Below are positions 26,154 through 36,037 of a stretch of DNA of 64,000 bases, piece by piece; position 1 is the first letter of the stretch, and each line of letters starts with the position of its first letter. The position numbers were made by a program, and so were the translations under genes. Under the pieces are notes generated by a model. That model searched no databases. It was not told where the DNA came from and worked only from the letters and a program-made list of their open reading frames with translations. The DNA is from Nocardia sp. NBC_01503. Its GTDB lineage: Bacteria > Actinomycetota > Actinomycetes > Mycobacteriales > Mycobacteriaceae. The DNA is taken from positions 558,001 to 622,000 of the forward strand of contig NZ_CP109596.1 of NCBI RefSeq assembly GCF_036327755.1, given 5' to 3'.

Positions 26154-26540
26154 TACCTCCACGGCGGTGCGGGCGCACCCGGCGCCGCGGGCGGTCACCG
26201 GACCGCGAGCCCGGCGCGGCAAGGGCGGACCGCGCCGGATCCTGGCGACCGCTATCGGCGAAGGGCACATCTACGATGCGGCGCCGGGTGCAAGTTCCAG
26301 GATGCTCCGCAAAGCTGTCCCGCCCACTGCCCTTTCCATGGCCTTCCGGTGCCCCTCGGTCGCCGCGCCGTGCCGACACGCTCGAAAATGCGGTATATGC
26401 GACCAACCGGTCGGTGAATAACGCCCTCACCACTCGCGCTGTCGGCCGATTCGGATCTATGGCACAGTCGCTTTCGCACATGATCACCGGCAGGACCGGT
26501 GGGAGGGCGCGCGCTTTCCCACCGCACAGGGGGTAGTTGG
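26151..26540. other. 390-bp intergenic region, no gene seen
   Basis: Between the DUF4254 start and the Hsp70-like remnant. It contains the DUF4254 ribosome binding site at the left end and AGGGGG before the ATG at 26541 at the right end. The frames open in it have no starts with ribosome binding sites and no family resemblance. No palindrome or terminator stood out. Confidence 0.6.
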
Positions 26541-27802
26541 ATGACGCGCGTGGTGGGGATCGATCTGGAGACCTCGAAGTCCGTCGTCTGCGTGCTGGAG
26601 AACGGGCGACCCGCATACCGGCCAACGCCCAAGGCGCGCAATACACCCCGTCCGTCGTGGGATTCAATGACGACGGCTCGGTGATCGTCGGGCAAAAGGC
26701 CGCCGATCGCGCCATCCGGCATCCCGAGCGAACCGCCACCGCCGTGCGCCGCCACCTCGGCACCGACTGGCGCTTCACCAACCACGGAACGACCTACACC
26801 GCACCGCAAATCACCGCCTGCGTACTTCGCAAACTCAAACGCGATGCCCAGGCCGCACTCGGTGCGGAGGTCACCGATGTGGTGCTGTCCATGCCCGCCC
26901 ACTACGGCGAGGCCGAACGCCGGGCCACCCTCGAAGCCGCGGAGCTGGCGGGATTGCGAGTCCGGCGACTCGTCGGCGAGACCAACCTGGCCGGATTCGC
27001 CTACGCCATGCAGACCCGCCCCGCCGACGAGACCACCCTCGTACTCGACCTCGGCGCAGGCACTTTCAGCGTTTCACTGCTCTACGGGATACCGCTGGCC
27101 ATTCTCGGGGTCATCGTTACTGCCAGCTTCATCACCGACGGCGCGGGGAGCGCGCTGGCGGTCGCGGTGCTCTTCCTCGGCGTCGCCGGACTGGTGTGGC
27201 TGCGGAAGTTCATCAGTTCGCCACGGCATACGGCGGCACGGGTCAAGTACGTCGGCAGCCAGAACACCGGTTCGCGATTCCGCGACGCGCAATTGAGCCT
27301 GTACGAGCCCGGGACCGTGGTGCAGAGCGGTGACGAGACGCACGTATTCCGTTGGGACACGGTATCGGTATTGCAGGACCTCACCCGCGTCTCGCACAAG
27401 ATGTACGGCACGGAGACGGGCGTCTCCTGGATCCACCGCTACCAACTCACCGATCCCTCCGGCACCAGCTACCTGGTCACCGGCGACTTCACCGGCCCGG
27501 AACAATGGGGACCGGAGATCCAGCGCCGGGTCGCCGCCGCCCAACTCCCCCGCGCCGTCGCCGATATCGAAGCCGGTAAGACCCTGGAGTTCGCGTCGAT
27601 CGCCCTGAGCCGCAGCCATATTCGAGCACACGGCCGCTCGGTCTCCTGGAGCGAAGTCCAGGAGATCCGGGTGGACAAGGGCTACATCTCGATTCGCGTT
27701 GCCGGAGAATGGTTCTCGCTGGCGAAGACGACGACCAACGCCATCCCGAACGTCTTCATCTTCCTGGAACTGGCCGAAAGCCTGCGCACCGCCGCCGCCT
27801 GA
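26541..27802 (+). pseudogene. Frameshifted Hsp70-like N-terminus fused to a DUF6585-type C-terminus
   Basis: The ATG at 26541 (AGGGGG upstream) starts a DnaK-like actin-fold domain: VVGIDLETSKSVVCVLENGRP. Around 26610–26617 the homology moves to the −1 frame (IPANAQGAQYTPSVVGFNDDG), consistent with a 1-bp deletion; the original frame stops at 26684. In the second frame Hsp70 homology continues through VLSMPAHYGEAERRATLEAA and GETNLAGFAYA to LDLGAGTFSVSLL, then breaks off at ~27080. The following ~240 residues are unrelated: two TM helices (IPLAILGVIVTASFI and LAVAVLFLGVAGLVW) and a soluble domain with FRWDTVSVLQDLTRV and WSEVQEIRVDKGYISIRV, like DUF6585 proteins lacking their amino end. This looks like a deletion chimera plus frameshift, unlikely to give a working chaperone. 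Confidence 0.75.
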
Positions 27803-27811
27803 ACCTGACCG

Positions 27812-28945
27812 TCAGATCTTGACCAGGTCGTCGGCGTGGACGACGGGGCGCTGGGAGTTCTCCGGGAGGTCGCCGGTGGAACGGCCTTTCATGGATTCGA
27901 GTTCTTCACTGTCGTAAGCCGCGACACCGCGGGCCACGACGGTACCGTCCGGGGAGATCAGGTCGATGACATCGCCGCCGTAGAAGCGGCCCGCGACCTT
28001 GGTTATTCCGGCGGCCAGGAGAGAGCGGCGGCGTTCGGCCACCGCCGCGACCGCGCCCGCGTCGATATGGACCGCGCCGCGGCTGTCGGCGGCGTGGCGA
28101 ACCCAGAACTTGCGGGCGGACAGGCGGACCGGGCGGGCGGCGAAGGCCGTACCCACGGTCGCGCCGGAGAGCGCCGCGGCGGCATCGGAGGCCGCGGCCA
28201 GCAGGACGGGCACACCCGCGTCGGCGGCCAGGCGGGCGGCGGAGAGCTTGGAGGCCATTCCGCCGGTACCCAAAGCGCCTCCGCTACCGGCGATCACACC
28301 GTCGAGGTCGGCGCTGCTGCGGACCTCGGGGATGAAGTTGGCGGCGCCCTTGCGGGGGTCGCCGTCGTAGAGGCCGTCGACATCCGACAGCAGGATCAGC
28401 GCGTCCGCGCCGACCAGATGCGCTACCAGCGCGGCCAGGCGGTCGTTATCGCCGAAGCGGATCTCTTCCGTTGCGACGGTGTCGTTTTCGTTCACCACGG
28501 CGATGGCGTGCAGCGAGCGCAGCCGATCCAGGGTGCGCTGGGCATTGCGATGATGTTCACGCCGGCCGAAATCGCCCGCGCTGAGCAGGACCTGACCGAC
28601 CACGCGGTCATACCGGGAGAACGAGGTGCCCCAGGCGTGCGCGAGGGCCAGCTGCCCGACGCTGGCGGCCGCCTGTTTGGTGGCCAGATCCTTGGGCCGC
28701 CTGGACAATCCGAGCGGTGCGATACCCGCGCCGATGGCCCCGGAGGAGACCACCACCACATCGGATCCGGCGCGCATGCGCGCCTCGACGGCATCGGCCA
28801 GGCGGTCCAGCCGCTCGGTCTCCAGCCCGCCCTCGAGACTGGTCAGCGCCGAGGAGCCGATCTTGACGACCACACTGCGCGCCGTCGCGATGGCCTGCCG
28901 GGCCGCGCTCAGCTCCGACTCCACCCGCGTGATACTCGAACTCAC
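27812..28945 (-). CDS. proB: Glutamate 5-kinase
   Basis: A 377-residue enzyme phosphorylating L-glutamate at the gamma-carboxyl, the first step of proline synthesis. The amino-acid-kinase domain shows [58 protein letters not shown] and [12 protein letters not shown]. The last ~80 residues are a PUA domain ([23 protein letters not shown]). GTG codons at 28954, 28951 and 28945 are possible starts; 28945 places GAGG 10 nt upstream. It follows obgE on the same strand after a terminator hairpin. No proA in view. Confidence 0.93.
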   Translation of the reverse strand: MSSSITRVESELSAARQAIATARSVVVKIGSSALTSLEGGLETERLDRLADAVEARMRAGSDVVVVSSGAIGAGIAPLGLSRRPKDLATKQAAASVGQLALAHAWGTSFSRYDRVVGQVLLSAGDFGRREHHRNAQRTLDRLRSLHAIAVVNENDTVATEEIRFGDNDRLAALVAHLVGADALILLSDVDGLYDGDPRKGAANFIPEVRSSADLDGVIAGSGGALGTGGMASKLSAARLAADAGVPVLLAAASDAAAALSGATVGTAFAARPVRLSARKFWVRHAADSRGAVHIDAGAVAAVAERRRSLLAAGITKVAGRFYGGDVIDLISPDGTVVARGVAAYDSEELESMKGRSTGDLPENSQRPVVHADDLVKI

Positions 28946-29002
28946 CTGCACCACACCTCAATTCGCCCGCGGTACGGTACCGCCGCCTCGAATCACTATC
29001 AC

Positions 29003-29034
29003 CCGCACCGGTATTCGCGCGAATCCCGGTGCGG
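29003..29034 (-). terminator. Hairpin between obgE and proB
   Basis: CCGCACCGG (29003–29011) pairs with CCGGTGCGG (29026–29034); inside, ATTCGC/GCGAAT (29013–29024) is also self-complementary. It begins 9 bp after the obgE stop codon in the minus direction, so it may terminate or attenuate transcription into proB. Confidence 0.75.
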
Positions 29035-29042
29035 TCGTACTG

Positions 29043-30494
29043 TCAGCCCTCGTCGTCGATCAGGCCCCGCCGCGCGCGCGAGGCGTGCTTGCGCTCGGCC
29101 GCGCCGATGCGCTCGGTCTGATCCAGGCGCGCGTCGACACCGCGGCGGGTGAGCAGCGTCTCCGCACCCGCGGAGATCTGCGGCTCCCAGTCGAAGCAGT
29201 AGTCGCCGATGGTCACCGAACAACCCGGCTCGGCGCCCAGCTTGACCAGCGCGTCCTCCACACCGAGCCGCGCCAGGCGGTCCGCGAGGAAGCCGACGGC
29301 CTCGTCATTGTCGAACTGGGTCTGCGCGACCCAGCGCTCCGGACGCTCGCCGATGACGATGAAGCCGCCCTCGATCTCGCCATCCTTGATGATCTTGAAA
29401 CCGACCTCGCCCTTGGCGACCGGGCGAATGACCGCCCGCTTGGCCTCGGCCTTGGGATGCGCCTCGCGGTACTGCTGAATCATCTCCGCCAGCGCGAAGG
29501 TCAACGGCCGCAGACCCTCCCGGCTCACCGCCGAGATGGTGAAGACCGGCCAGCCACGCTTCTTGAACTCCGGGGTGACCATCTCGGCCAACTCGGCGGC
29601 GTCGGGCACGTCAGCCTTGTTGAGGATGACAACGCGCGGTCGATCCGCCAGATCGCCCAGCCCCTCATCGCCCTTGAGCGCGGGCTGATACGCGGCGAGT
29701 TCGGCCTCGAGCGCGTCCACATCGGAGATCGGATCGCGACCCGGATCCATTGTGGCGCAATCCACAACGTGCGCGAGCACCGCACAGCGCTCCAGATGCC
29801 GCAGGAAGTCCAGACCCAGGCCGCGGCCCTCGCTCGCGCCCGGAATCAAACCGGGCACATCGGCCACGGTGAAGGTCGTATCGCCCGAAAGCACCACACC
29901 GAGATTCGGCACCAGCGTGGTGAACGGGTAATCGGCGATCTTCGGCTTGGCCGCCGAGAGCACCGAAACCAGCGACGACTTACCGGCCGACGGGAAGCCC
30001 ACCAGGCCCACATCCGCCACCGACTTGAGCTCGAGCACCAGCTCGCGCTCCTGACCGTCCTCACCGAGCAGCGCGAAACCGGGAGCCTTACGCGCCTTGG
30101 AGACGAGCGCGGCATTACCGAGCCCACCGCGGCCACCGAGCGCGGCGATGAACTGGGTGCCGACGCCGACCAGATCGGCCAGCACCTCACCGTCGGCGCT
30201 CATGACGACCGTGCCGTCCGGCACCTTCAGCAGCAGGCCCTCGCCCTGCTTGCCATTGCGGTTGTTGCCCTCGCCCGGCTTACCGTTACCGCCCTTGGCG
30301 TGCGGGTGGAAGTGGAAGTCCAGCAGCGTATGCACATTGCCGTCGACCTCGAGGATCACATCCCCGCCATTACCGCCATTGCCGCCATCGGGGCCGCCCA
30401 GGGGCATGAACTTCTCTCGGCGTACCGAGGAACATCCGTGCCCACCCTTGCCCGCACGCACGTGCAGCACGACACGGTCGATGAATTTGGACAT
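29043..30494 (-). CDS. obgE: Obg-family GTPase (ribosome maturation/stress)
   Basis: A 483-residue GTPase that binds the 50S subunit. The glycine-rich OBG domain occupies residues 1–~158 ([25 protein letters not shown]). The G domain follows with G1 [10 protein letters not shown], switch region [14 protein letters not shown], and NKAD for guanine. A C-terminal OCT domain (~residues 355–430) and a charged tail end the protein. The ATG at 30494 gives the usual [11 protein letters not shown] start; GGAGG lies 12 nt upstream, with another ATG between. It is third in the conserved rplU–rpmA–obgE order. Confidence 0.95.
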   Translation of the reverse strand: MSKFIDRVVLHVRAGKGGHGCSSVRREKFMPLGGPDGGNGGNGGDVILEVDGNVHTLLDFHFHPHAKGGNGKPGEGNNRNGKQGEGLLLKVPDGTVVMSADGEVLADLVGVGTQFIAALGGRGGLGNAALVSKARKAPGFALLGEDGQERELVLELKSVADVGLVGFPSAGKSSLVSVLSAAKPKIADYPFTTLVPNLGVVLSGDTTFTVADVPGLIPGASEGRGLGLDFLRHLERCAVLAHVVDCATMDPGRDPISDVDALEAELAAYQPALKGDEGLGDLADRPRVVILNKADVPDAAELAEMVTPEFKKRGWPVFTISAVSREGLRPLTFALAEMIQQYREAHPKAEAKRAVIRPVAKGEVGFKIIKDGEIEGGFIVIGERPERWVAQTQFDNDEAVGFLADRLARLGVEDALVKLGAEPGCSVTIGDYCFDWEPQISAGAETLLTRRGVDARLDQTERIGAAERKHASRARRGLIDDEG

Positions 30495-30727
30495 ATCGGT
30501 GATCATCCTCCTGCTCTGTCCAATTGCCCTGCGCTTCGCGCCGGGCAGGTTCACGGCCCCGAAGTCTCGGTTCTTCCCTCCTCCGCTCCTCCGCTTCGCT
30601 CCCCCGCTCCGTCAGTCCAGAACCGAGACGGCCGCGAACACTCGGGTGAACGCCAAAAGCGAGCCGAGGTTGTTCTCCAACCCCGACCCGCTCAGGAAAA
30701 GACGTATGGATCAGCTCCAGCGCGGCG

Positions 30728-30994
30728 TCAGGCCGACACCGGCTCCGGAACCACGATGTTGATGGTCTTGCGACCACGCTTGGTGCCGAACTGCACCGAG
30801 CCCGCCGCGAGGGCGAACAGGGTGTCGTCGCCGCCACGGCCGACATTCACACCGGGGTGGAAGTGCGTGCCGCGCTGGCGAACCAGGATCTCACCGGACT
30901 TGACGACCTGGCCGCCGAAGCGCTTGACGCCGAGCCGCTGGGCATTCGAATCGCGACCATTGCGCGAGCTGGATGCACCCTTCTTATGTGCCAT
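30728..30994 (-). CDS. rpmA: 50S ribosomal protein L27
   Basis: An 88-residue L27 with the conserved start [21 protein letters not shown] and [15 protein letters not shown]. Its N-terminal tail reaches the peptidyl-transferase centre. It begins with MAHKKG, so no Firmicute-type cleaved N-terminal extension is present. Encoded 115 bp after rplU and 233 bp before obgE on the same strand; a hairpin lies in the rplU–rpmA gap. Confidence 0.97.
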   Translation of the reverse strand: MAHKKGASSSRNGRDSNAQRLGVKRFGGQVVKSGEILVRQRGTHFHPGVNVGRGGDDTLFALAAGSVQFGTKRGRKTINIVVPEPVSA

Positions 30995-31025
30995 TTCAGA
31001 ACTCCTCGTGCAGTGTGTTTAACGA

Positions 31026-31083
31026 CATGAGCGGGGCCCTACGTGGTTACGCAGGCTGCCGCCTCCGGGCCTGACCGCTCATG
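31026..31083 (-). promoter_or_regulatory. Long-range hairpin in the rplU–rpmA gap
   Basis: CATGAGCGG (31026–31034) pairs with CCGCTCATG (31075–31083), and GGCCC (31035–31039) pairs with GGGCC (31067–31071), leaving a 3-nt bulge. In the minus transcript it sits between the rplU stop and the rpmA start. It could be a processing site, an internal attenuator or a ribosomal-protein binding site; function is inferred only. Confidence 0.5.
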
Positions 31084-31109
31084 CCGGGGGTGACGAACCC
31101 CAAGTCGGA

Positions 31110-31421
31110 TTACTTGATGCCGGTGACCTTCAGGACCGTCAGCTTCTGACGGTGGCCCTGACGCTTGTGGTAGCCGGTCTTGTTCTTGAACTTGTGGATA
31201 CGGATCTTCGGGCCCTTGGTCTGCTCGACCACCTCGGCGGACACGGAGACCTTCGCCAGCTTGTCAGCATCGGTGGTCAGCTCGGCGCCATCAACCAGCA
31301 GCACCGGCGCCAGCGACACGGAAGTGCCCGGCAGACCCTCGATCTTCTCGACCTTCACCAGGTCACCAACCGCGACCTTGTACTGCTTTCCGCCGGTCTT
31401 GACGATTGCGTACGTTGCCAT
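31110..31421 (-). CDS. rplU: 50S ribosomal protein L21
   Basis: A 103-residue L21: [16 protein letters not shown] at the start, [12 protein letters not shown] mid-protein, and the C-terminal L21 signature [20 protein letters not shown]. It binds 23S rRNA. It is the first gene of rplU–rpmA–obgE. A palindrome TGTAGTACTACA (31442–31453) lies just upstream of the ribosome-binding region (AGGAAG), possibly part of leader control. Confidence 0.97.
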   Translation of the reverse strand: MATYAIVKTGGKQYKVAVGDLVKVEKIEGLPGTSVSLAPVLLVDGAELTTDADKLAKVSVSAEVVEQTKGPKIRIHKFKNKTGYHKRQGHRQKLTVLKVTGIK

Positions 31422-31792
31422 CGGTCGGCTGCCCTTCTTCCTGTAGTACTACACGGCTGATCCACCGGCATTGCACCGGGAACCGCCGAATGACTGGTCT
31501 GGTATTCACCGCCGCCTCGGGCCTGTGGTTCACATTTGAACCGGACCCTCGTTCTCACAGCGCATTTGCTGAAATCATGCTGCACAGCAGAGCACTGTCG
31601 CCGGGGGCAGCGACTGTCCAAGAGTACAGGACATGCTCAGCCCCTCCAAACCGGGGTCCGGAGCTCGGTTCCGGCCGATCGAGGACTTGGGACCGGGTGG
31701 TCGAGGACCTACGGCTCCGGAATTCCGACGACCGGGAACCTACGGTGAGAACACAGCTCAGCACGGCATTTCCGCCGTATTTGGAGGACATC
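31422..31792. other. 371-bp intergenic region with divergent signals
   Basis: The leftward half should hold the rplU promoter and leader, with the perfect palindrome TGTAGTACTACA at 31442–31453 directly before the rplU ribosome binding site. The rightward half leads to the small membrane peptide gene, whose ribosome binding site GGAGG lies at 31782–31786. No other gene or family was recognised. Confidence 0.6.
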
Positions 31793-31888
31793 ATGAACTG
31801 GCCCGTAGCCGCCGTGATCATCGCCCTGATATTCGCGCTCATGGTCATTGTCAGCACCTACCTCGCCGCACGCGCCTCGAAGAAGTAG
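31793..31888 (+). CDS. 31-residue single-pass membrane peptide
   Basis: ATG at 31793 with a strong Shine–Dalgarno TTTGGAGGACATC. The product is 31 residues: MNWPVAAVIIALIFALMV as a hydrophobic helix, then a short polar end finishing RASKK. This is the form of a small transmembrane protein with its basic end in the cytoplasm. The strong ribosome binding site, the helix and the terminator 12 bp after the stop make it a real gene. It is isolated between convergent rne and divergent rplU. Function unknown; such peptides often modulate a larger membrane complex. Confidence 0.75.
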   Translation: MNWPVAAVIIALIFALMVIVSTYLAARASKK

Positions 31889-31900
31889 CGGCCTCGAACA

Positions 31901-31940
31901 TAGTCGTGGCCCCACCGGTCGAACGGCGGGGCCACGACTA
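31901..31940. terminator. Bidirectional terminator between the small peptide gene and rne
   Basis: TAGTCGTGGCCCC (31901–31913) pairs perfectly with GGGGCCACGACTA (31928–31940), 13-bp stem and 14-nt loop. It serves the plus-strand peptide gene and the convergent rne gene. Confidence 0.88.
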
Positions 31941-31963
31941 TTCGAAGCTGTCGAACCAGCCCG

Positions 31964-34900
31964 TCAGTTCTCGCCCTCCGGCGCGCCCGCAGGGCGCCCG
32001 GCGGCGCGACGACGGGGGCGAGCCCGCGGCGTCACCTCCACCGGAGCCAGGTCGGTCAGGGACAGGCCCGGGGTTTGCGGCTGGTCCGCGCTGGAGAGCA
32101 CGAAGACCGCGCCCTCGCTGGCGGAGGCCGGTGCGGTGACCGCGCGAGCGACGCGGCGGCGGCCCGCCCGGCGGGCGGGCGGTGCGGTGACCTCTTGGGT
32201 CACCTCCGGTTCGGCGACGACCGCCTGAGCCTCCTGCACCAGCACCGCTGCCTCGGCGCCGGCCTCATCGGCCTCCTCCTCGACCACGGCGTCCGCGGCG
32301 GCCTCGGATTCGATGGTGTGCCTGGCGGTTCCGTTGGTGGACGACTTCGCCGGCTCGGCGTGGGCGGCCGCCTCCGCGACCGCTTCCGCACCGGCGACGG
32401 CGGCATCGGCCAGGGCCTGCTGCGCGTACGCCACCTCATCGGCGACATCGTGCTGCTCGTCGTCGTGGCCCTCGTCGTGATGCAGATCGTCGTCATGGTG
32501 CGCGGCCATGGCGAGCGCGACCGGATGAGCGCGCCGGGCGGCGGCCTTCTCCTTGCCCTCCGTGGTCTCCACCTCGACCACCTGGGCGGCGGGCTCGACC
32601 ACGGCCGGAGCCGCTTCGGGAGCCGCGTTGCCGCGATCCTTGCGACGGCGGCGCGAACCCTCGCGACGGCCGACGCCCTCCTCGGCCGGAGCCGATTCGA
32701 CGGGGTAGTTGTGCACGATCAGACCGCGACCGTGGCAGTGCTCACAGGTGGAGGAGAACGCCTCGACCAGACCGGTGCCCAGCTTCTTGCGGGTCATCTG
32801 GACCAGGCCCAGCGAGGTGACCTCGGAGACCTGATGACGCGTGCGATCGCGGCCCAGGGCCTCGGTCAGCCTGCGCAGCACCAGATCCCGATTGGACTCG
32901 AGGACCATATCGATGAAGTCGACGACGATCATGCCGCCGATATCGCGCAGTCGCATCTGGCGGACGATCTCCTCGGCCGCCTCCAGGTTGTTCCGGGTGA
33001 CGGTCTCTTCGAGGTTGGAGCCGCCCGCACCGGTGAATTTGCCGGTATTGACGTCGATGACCGTCATGGCCTCGGTGCGATCGATCACCAGGGTGCCACC
33101 CGAGGGCAACCACACCTTGCGGTCCAGGGCCTTGGCCAACTGCTCGTCGATGCGCAGGCTGCCGAAGACGTCGACACCGTTGTTGTCGTACTTCTCCACG
33201 CGGACAAGCAGATCCGGGGCGACGGTGCGGACGTAGTTCTCCACCGTCGACCAGGCGCGCTCACCCTCGATGATCAACTTGGAGAAGTCCTCGTTGAACA
33301 GATCGCGAACCACCTTGACCAGCAGGTCGGGCTCTTCGTACAGGGTCTTGGGCGCACCGGAGCCGTTCTTGGACTGCTCCTCGATGGTGCGCCAAGTCTG
33401 TTGCAGCCGTTCGACATCGCGCGCCAACTCGGGCTCGCTGACGCCCTCGGACGCGGTGCGGATGATGACCCCGGCGTCCTGCGGGACGATATCGCGCAGA
33501 ATCTCCTTGAGCCGCTTGCGCTCGGTATCGGGCAGCTTGCGCGAGATACCGGTGGAGGTACCGCCGGGCACATACACCAGGAAGCGACCGGCCAGGCTGA
33601 TCTGCGTGGTCAGGCGGGCGCCCTTGTGCCCCACCGGATCCTTGGAGACCTGCACCAGCACGGTGTCACCGGGCTTGAGCGCCTGCTCGATCTTGCGCTC
33701 CCTGCCACCGAGTCCGGCGGCCTCCCAGTTCACCTCGCCCGCGTACAGCACCCCATTGCGGCCACGGCCGATATCGACGAACGCGGCCTCCATGGACGGC
33801 AGCACGTTCTGCACCTTGCCCAGGTAGACATTGCCCACCATGGACGCCGAACCGGTGCTGGTCACGAAGTGCTCGACCAGAATGCTGTCCTCGAGCACCG
33901 CCACCTGCGTGGTGGAGGTCGGGTGATCGGGGAAGTGCTTGTCCCGCACCACCATCACCCGGTCAACCGATTCGCGACGAGCCAGGAATTCGGATTCGGT
34001 CAGGATGGGCGGGCGACGGCGACCGGCCTCGCGACCGTCCCGGCGACGCTGGCGCTTGGCCTCGAGCCGGGTCGAACCGCTGATGCCCTGGACCTCGTCC
34101 GGGTTGCTCTCCTTCGCGGCGGCGCGGCGCTTGCTGCGCGGCTCGCGCTCGTGCACGACGGTGTTCGGCGGATCGTCATCCGCCACCTCGGGCTCGTTAT
34201 CGGTGTCGTCCCCGCCCTTGCGGCGACGACGGCGGCGCCGGCGACGGCTGCTCGAACCCTCCGGCACGGCCGAATCATCGGCGTCGTCCTCGGACTCCTC
34301 GGCTTCGGCCTCGGCATCGGCGCGCAGCTGATCCTCGATCTCGGGATCGATCTCGCCGTTCTCGTCATCGGGATGCTGTTCGCCGCGACCCCGGCCACGA
34401 CCACGACGGCCACGACGACGACGGCGCGAGGCGCCGTCACCGCGCTGCTCGCGGGCGTCGTCACCGTCCCAGTCCTGCTCGTCCTCGGAGTCGTCGGCGG
34501 CGGTCTCCTCGGCGGCCTTCTCCTCGACAGCCTTGGTCTCGACCCGGACCTGCTCTTCGACCTTGGCCTTCTCGGCGCGCGGCTTGTCCTCGCGGACCTG
34601 CTCCTCGCGCGGCTTCTCCTCGGCCTTGGGCTTGCGCTCGGAGCGCAGCTTGCGGCGGGTCTCCTCGGCGGCGGCCACATCCGGGGACAGGAACAGCGGT
34701 GCGGCGACGGGCGCGGACGGCTGATAGAGCACCGGCTCCTCGACCGGCAGCTCCGGCTGCTGGAACGGGCTGGTGAAAAGTTTGGGAGCGCGCTTGCGCG
34801 CGGGGGCGGCCTCGGCGGCCTCGACCTCTTCGGCGGCCAGTTCATCGGCGGCGAGTTCGTCACCGGCGATGATGGCCTCGTCGACGGTTGCCGGGGGCTC

Positions 34901-35149
34901 GACCGAACGCGGTCCGAAGGCGTCCCGAACGGTCTCGGCGACCGTGCGGTCCAGGCTGGACTGCGGGCTGCGGGCTTGGGCGCCCATTTCGGTCAGGTGG
35001 GCCAGGATACGTTTGCTGGTGGTGCCCAGCAGCTTCGCCAGTGCGTGCACTCGGATCCGTTCCGGCAACTGTTCGGCGGCCCGGATGGTGTCCGCGGCCT
35101 CCCCGTCGGCGTTCACCTGTGTTGCTTCCTGCGGCTCTTTTTCGGCCAC
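31964..35149 (-). CDS. rne: Ribonuclease E/G with N-terminal IF2N-like domain
   Basis: A 1061-residue endoribonuclease. GTG at 35149 has AAGGAG 6 nt upstream. Residues ~31–57 (RIRVHALAKLLGTTSKRILA) resemble the IF2 N-terminal domain. Residues ~60–400 are a low-complexity region rich in Glu/Lys/Arg with several RRRRRGRR-like clusters. The S1 domain begins near 423, the catalytic region shows VIDVNTGKF near 698 and VVDFIDM near 745 (the Mg-binding aspartates), and the Zn-link cysteines are in TCEHCHGRG near 801. A long acidic/basic tail follows. Active residues are intact. This is the actinobacterial layout with the catalytic core in the middle. It degrades mRNA and processes rRNA, probably as an RNA-degradosome scaffold. 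Confidence 0.94.
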   Translation of the reverse strand: MAEKEPQEATQVNADGEAADTIRAAEQLPERIRVHALAKLLGTTSKRILAHLTEMGAQARSPQSSLDRTVAETVRDAFGPRSVEPPATVDEAIIAGDELAADELAAEEVEAAEAAPARKRAPKLFTSPFQQPELPVEEPVLYQPSAPVAAPLFLSPDVAAAEETRRKLRSERKPKAEEKPREEQVREDKPRAEKAKVEEQVRVETKAVEEKAAEETAADDSEDEQDWDGDDAREQRGDGASRRRRRGRRGRGRGRGEQHPDDENGEIDPEIEDQLRADAEAEAEESEDDADDSAVPEGSSSRRRRRRRRRKGGDDTDNEPEVADDDPPNTVVHEREPRSKRRAAAKESNPDEVQGISGSTRLEAKRQRRRDGREAGRRRPPILTESEFLARRESVDRVMVVRDKHFPDHPTSTTQVAVLEDSILVEHFVTSTGSASMVGNVYLGKVQNVLPSMEAAFVDIGRGRNGVLYAGEVNWEAAGLGGRERKIEQALKPGDTVLVQVSKDPVGHKGARLTTQISLAGRFLVYVPGGTSTGISRKLPDTERKRLKEILRDIVPQDAGVIIRTASEGVSEPELARDVERLQQTWRTIEEQSKNGSGAPKTLYEEPDLLVKVVRDLFNEDFSKLIIEGERAWSTVENYVRTVAPDLLVRVEKYDNNGVDVFGSLRIDEQLAKALDRKVWLPSGGTLVIDRTEAMTVIDVNTGKFTGAGGSNLEETVTRNNLEAAEEIVRQMRLRDIGGMIVVDFIDMVLESNRDLVLRRLTEALGRDRTRHQVSEVTSLGLVQMTRKKLGTGLVEAFSSTCEHCHGRGLIVHNYPVESAPAEEGVGRREGSRRRRKDRGNAAPEAAPAVVEPAAQVVEVETTEGKEKAAARRAHPVALAMAAHHDDDLHHDEGHDDEQHDVADEVAYAQQALADAAVAGAEAVAEAAAHAEPAKSSTNGTARHTIESEAAADAVVEEEADEAGAEAAVLVQEAQAVVAEPEVTQEVTAPPARRAGRRRVARAVTAPASASEGAVFVLSSADQPQTPGLSLTDLAPVEVTPRARPRRRAAGRPAGAPEGEN

Positions 35150-35220
35150 GAAATCTCCTTGGGCCCCCGGGCGCGTCCCTCCGAGGAGTGACGCGGCCGA
35201 CGCGGGGGCACTGTCTTCGC

Positions 35221-35243
35221 CTCGCGCCCTCAGCGGGCGCGAG
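35221..35243 (-). promoter_or_regulatory. Hairpin in the rne 5' leader
   Basis: CTCGCGCCC (35221–35229) pairs perfectly with GGGCGCGAG (35235–35243) around 5 nt, 72 bp upstream of the rne start in the minus transcript. RNase E is known in other bacteria to limit its own synthesis by cleaving its leader; whether this stem does that here is inference. Confidence 0.5.
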
Positions 35244-35498
35244 ATCAATGGTCTGCGCGCCGCGTGCCCGTTATCACCTTGTTCTCGTCGTTCGGGCTAA
35301 CTGGTCACGTGGCGCCTGGGTGGTTTGGCTCAACCCCACAGCACGAGCGTTCATCCAGCGTGCGAGCCGACAACCGAGTCTTTGAAGCCGTCGGCGGCAG
35401 CGATGATCGTCCGTCGTGCCGTGGTGTCAATCAGAGGTGGCACTCACCTGCCGCTTGTGACGGGCAGTGACCACTTCCATTGCCAGTATCCCACATGA

Positions 35499-35520
35499 CG
35501 CCGCTGCCCCCGCAGCGGCG
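35499..35520 (-). terminator. Terminator after ndk
   Basis: CGCCGCTGC (35499–35507) pairs with GCAGCGGCG (35512–35520), 4-nt loop, 28 bp beyond the ndk stop codon in the minus direction. A weaker stem AGTCCC/GGGACT lies between it and the stop. Confidence 0.75.
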
Positions 35521-35548
35521 CACGAGAGTCCCCGAGTTCGGGACTTGA

Positions 35549-35965
35549 TCAGTGAGTGAATTCGGGGAACCAGAGCGAGATCTCGCGCTTGGCGGATTCC
35601 GGCGCGTCCGAGCCGTGGACCAGGTTGAACTGGGTTTCCAGGGCGTAGTCGCCACGGATGCTGCCGGGGACGGCCTTCTCGACCGGATCGGTGCCGCCGG
35701 CGATCTGACGGAAGGCGGCGATGGCGCGGGGGCCTTCCAGGACGGCCGCGACGACCGGACCCGAGGTGATGAATTCGATCAGCGATCCGAAGAACGCCTT
35801 GTCCCGGTGCTCGGCGTAGTGCGCCACGGCGATCTCTTCGGAGACATTCACCTGCTTGAGCGCGGCGATCTTGAGACCCTTGCGCTCGATTCGGGTGATG
35901 ATCTCCCCGATCAGGCCACGGGCCACGCCGTCGGGCTTGATGAGTACCAACGTCTGCTCAGTCAC
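35549..35965 (-). CDS. ndk: Nucleoside-diphosphate kinase
   Basis: A 138-residue NDK that equalises NTP pools by phosphate transfer through a phosphohistidine. Signature [16 protein letters not shown] contains the catalytic His at ~117. The start [17 protein letters not shown] and internal AVVLEGP-like [14 protein letters not shown] are standard. It lies at the end of the valS–folC–DUF4233–ndk group; the gap to DUF4233 is 72 bp. Confidence 0.97.
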   Translation of the reverse strand: MTEQTLVLIKPDGVARGLIGEIITRIERKGLKIAALKQVNVSEEIAVAHYAEHRDKAFFGSLIEFITSGPVVAAVLEGPRAIAAFRQIAGGTDPVEKAVPGSIRGDYALETQFNLVHGSDAPESAKREISLWFPEFTH

Positions 35966-36037
35966 GCCGGTAGCGTAGCTGGCCTGTTGGCCTGCGGAAA
36001 AACCCAGTACGCGGGCTATGACCGGTTAGGTGCGATT

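Larger units (their letters stand above)
35150..35548. other. 399-bp region between ndk and rne
   Basis: Contains the ndk terminator hairpin at 35499–35520 and a leader hairpin at 35221–35243 near rne. Between them, roughly 35250–35480, no open frame with a ribosome binding site and no further strong hairpin was found; the rne promoter probably lies there. Confidence 0.6.

Noticed and set aside
32075..35191. A very long open frame on the plus strand opposite rne
   Set aside because: High GC keeps the antisense frame open; it lacks a recognised domain and codon third positions fit rne on the minus strand.
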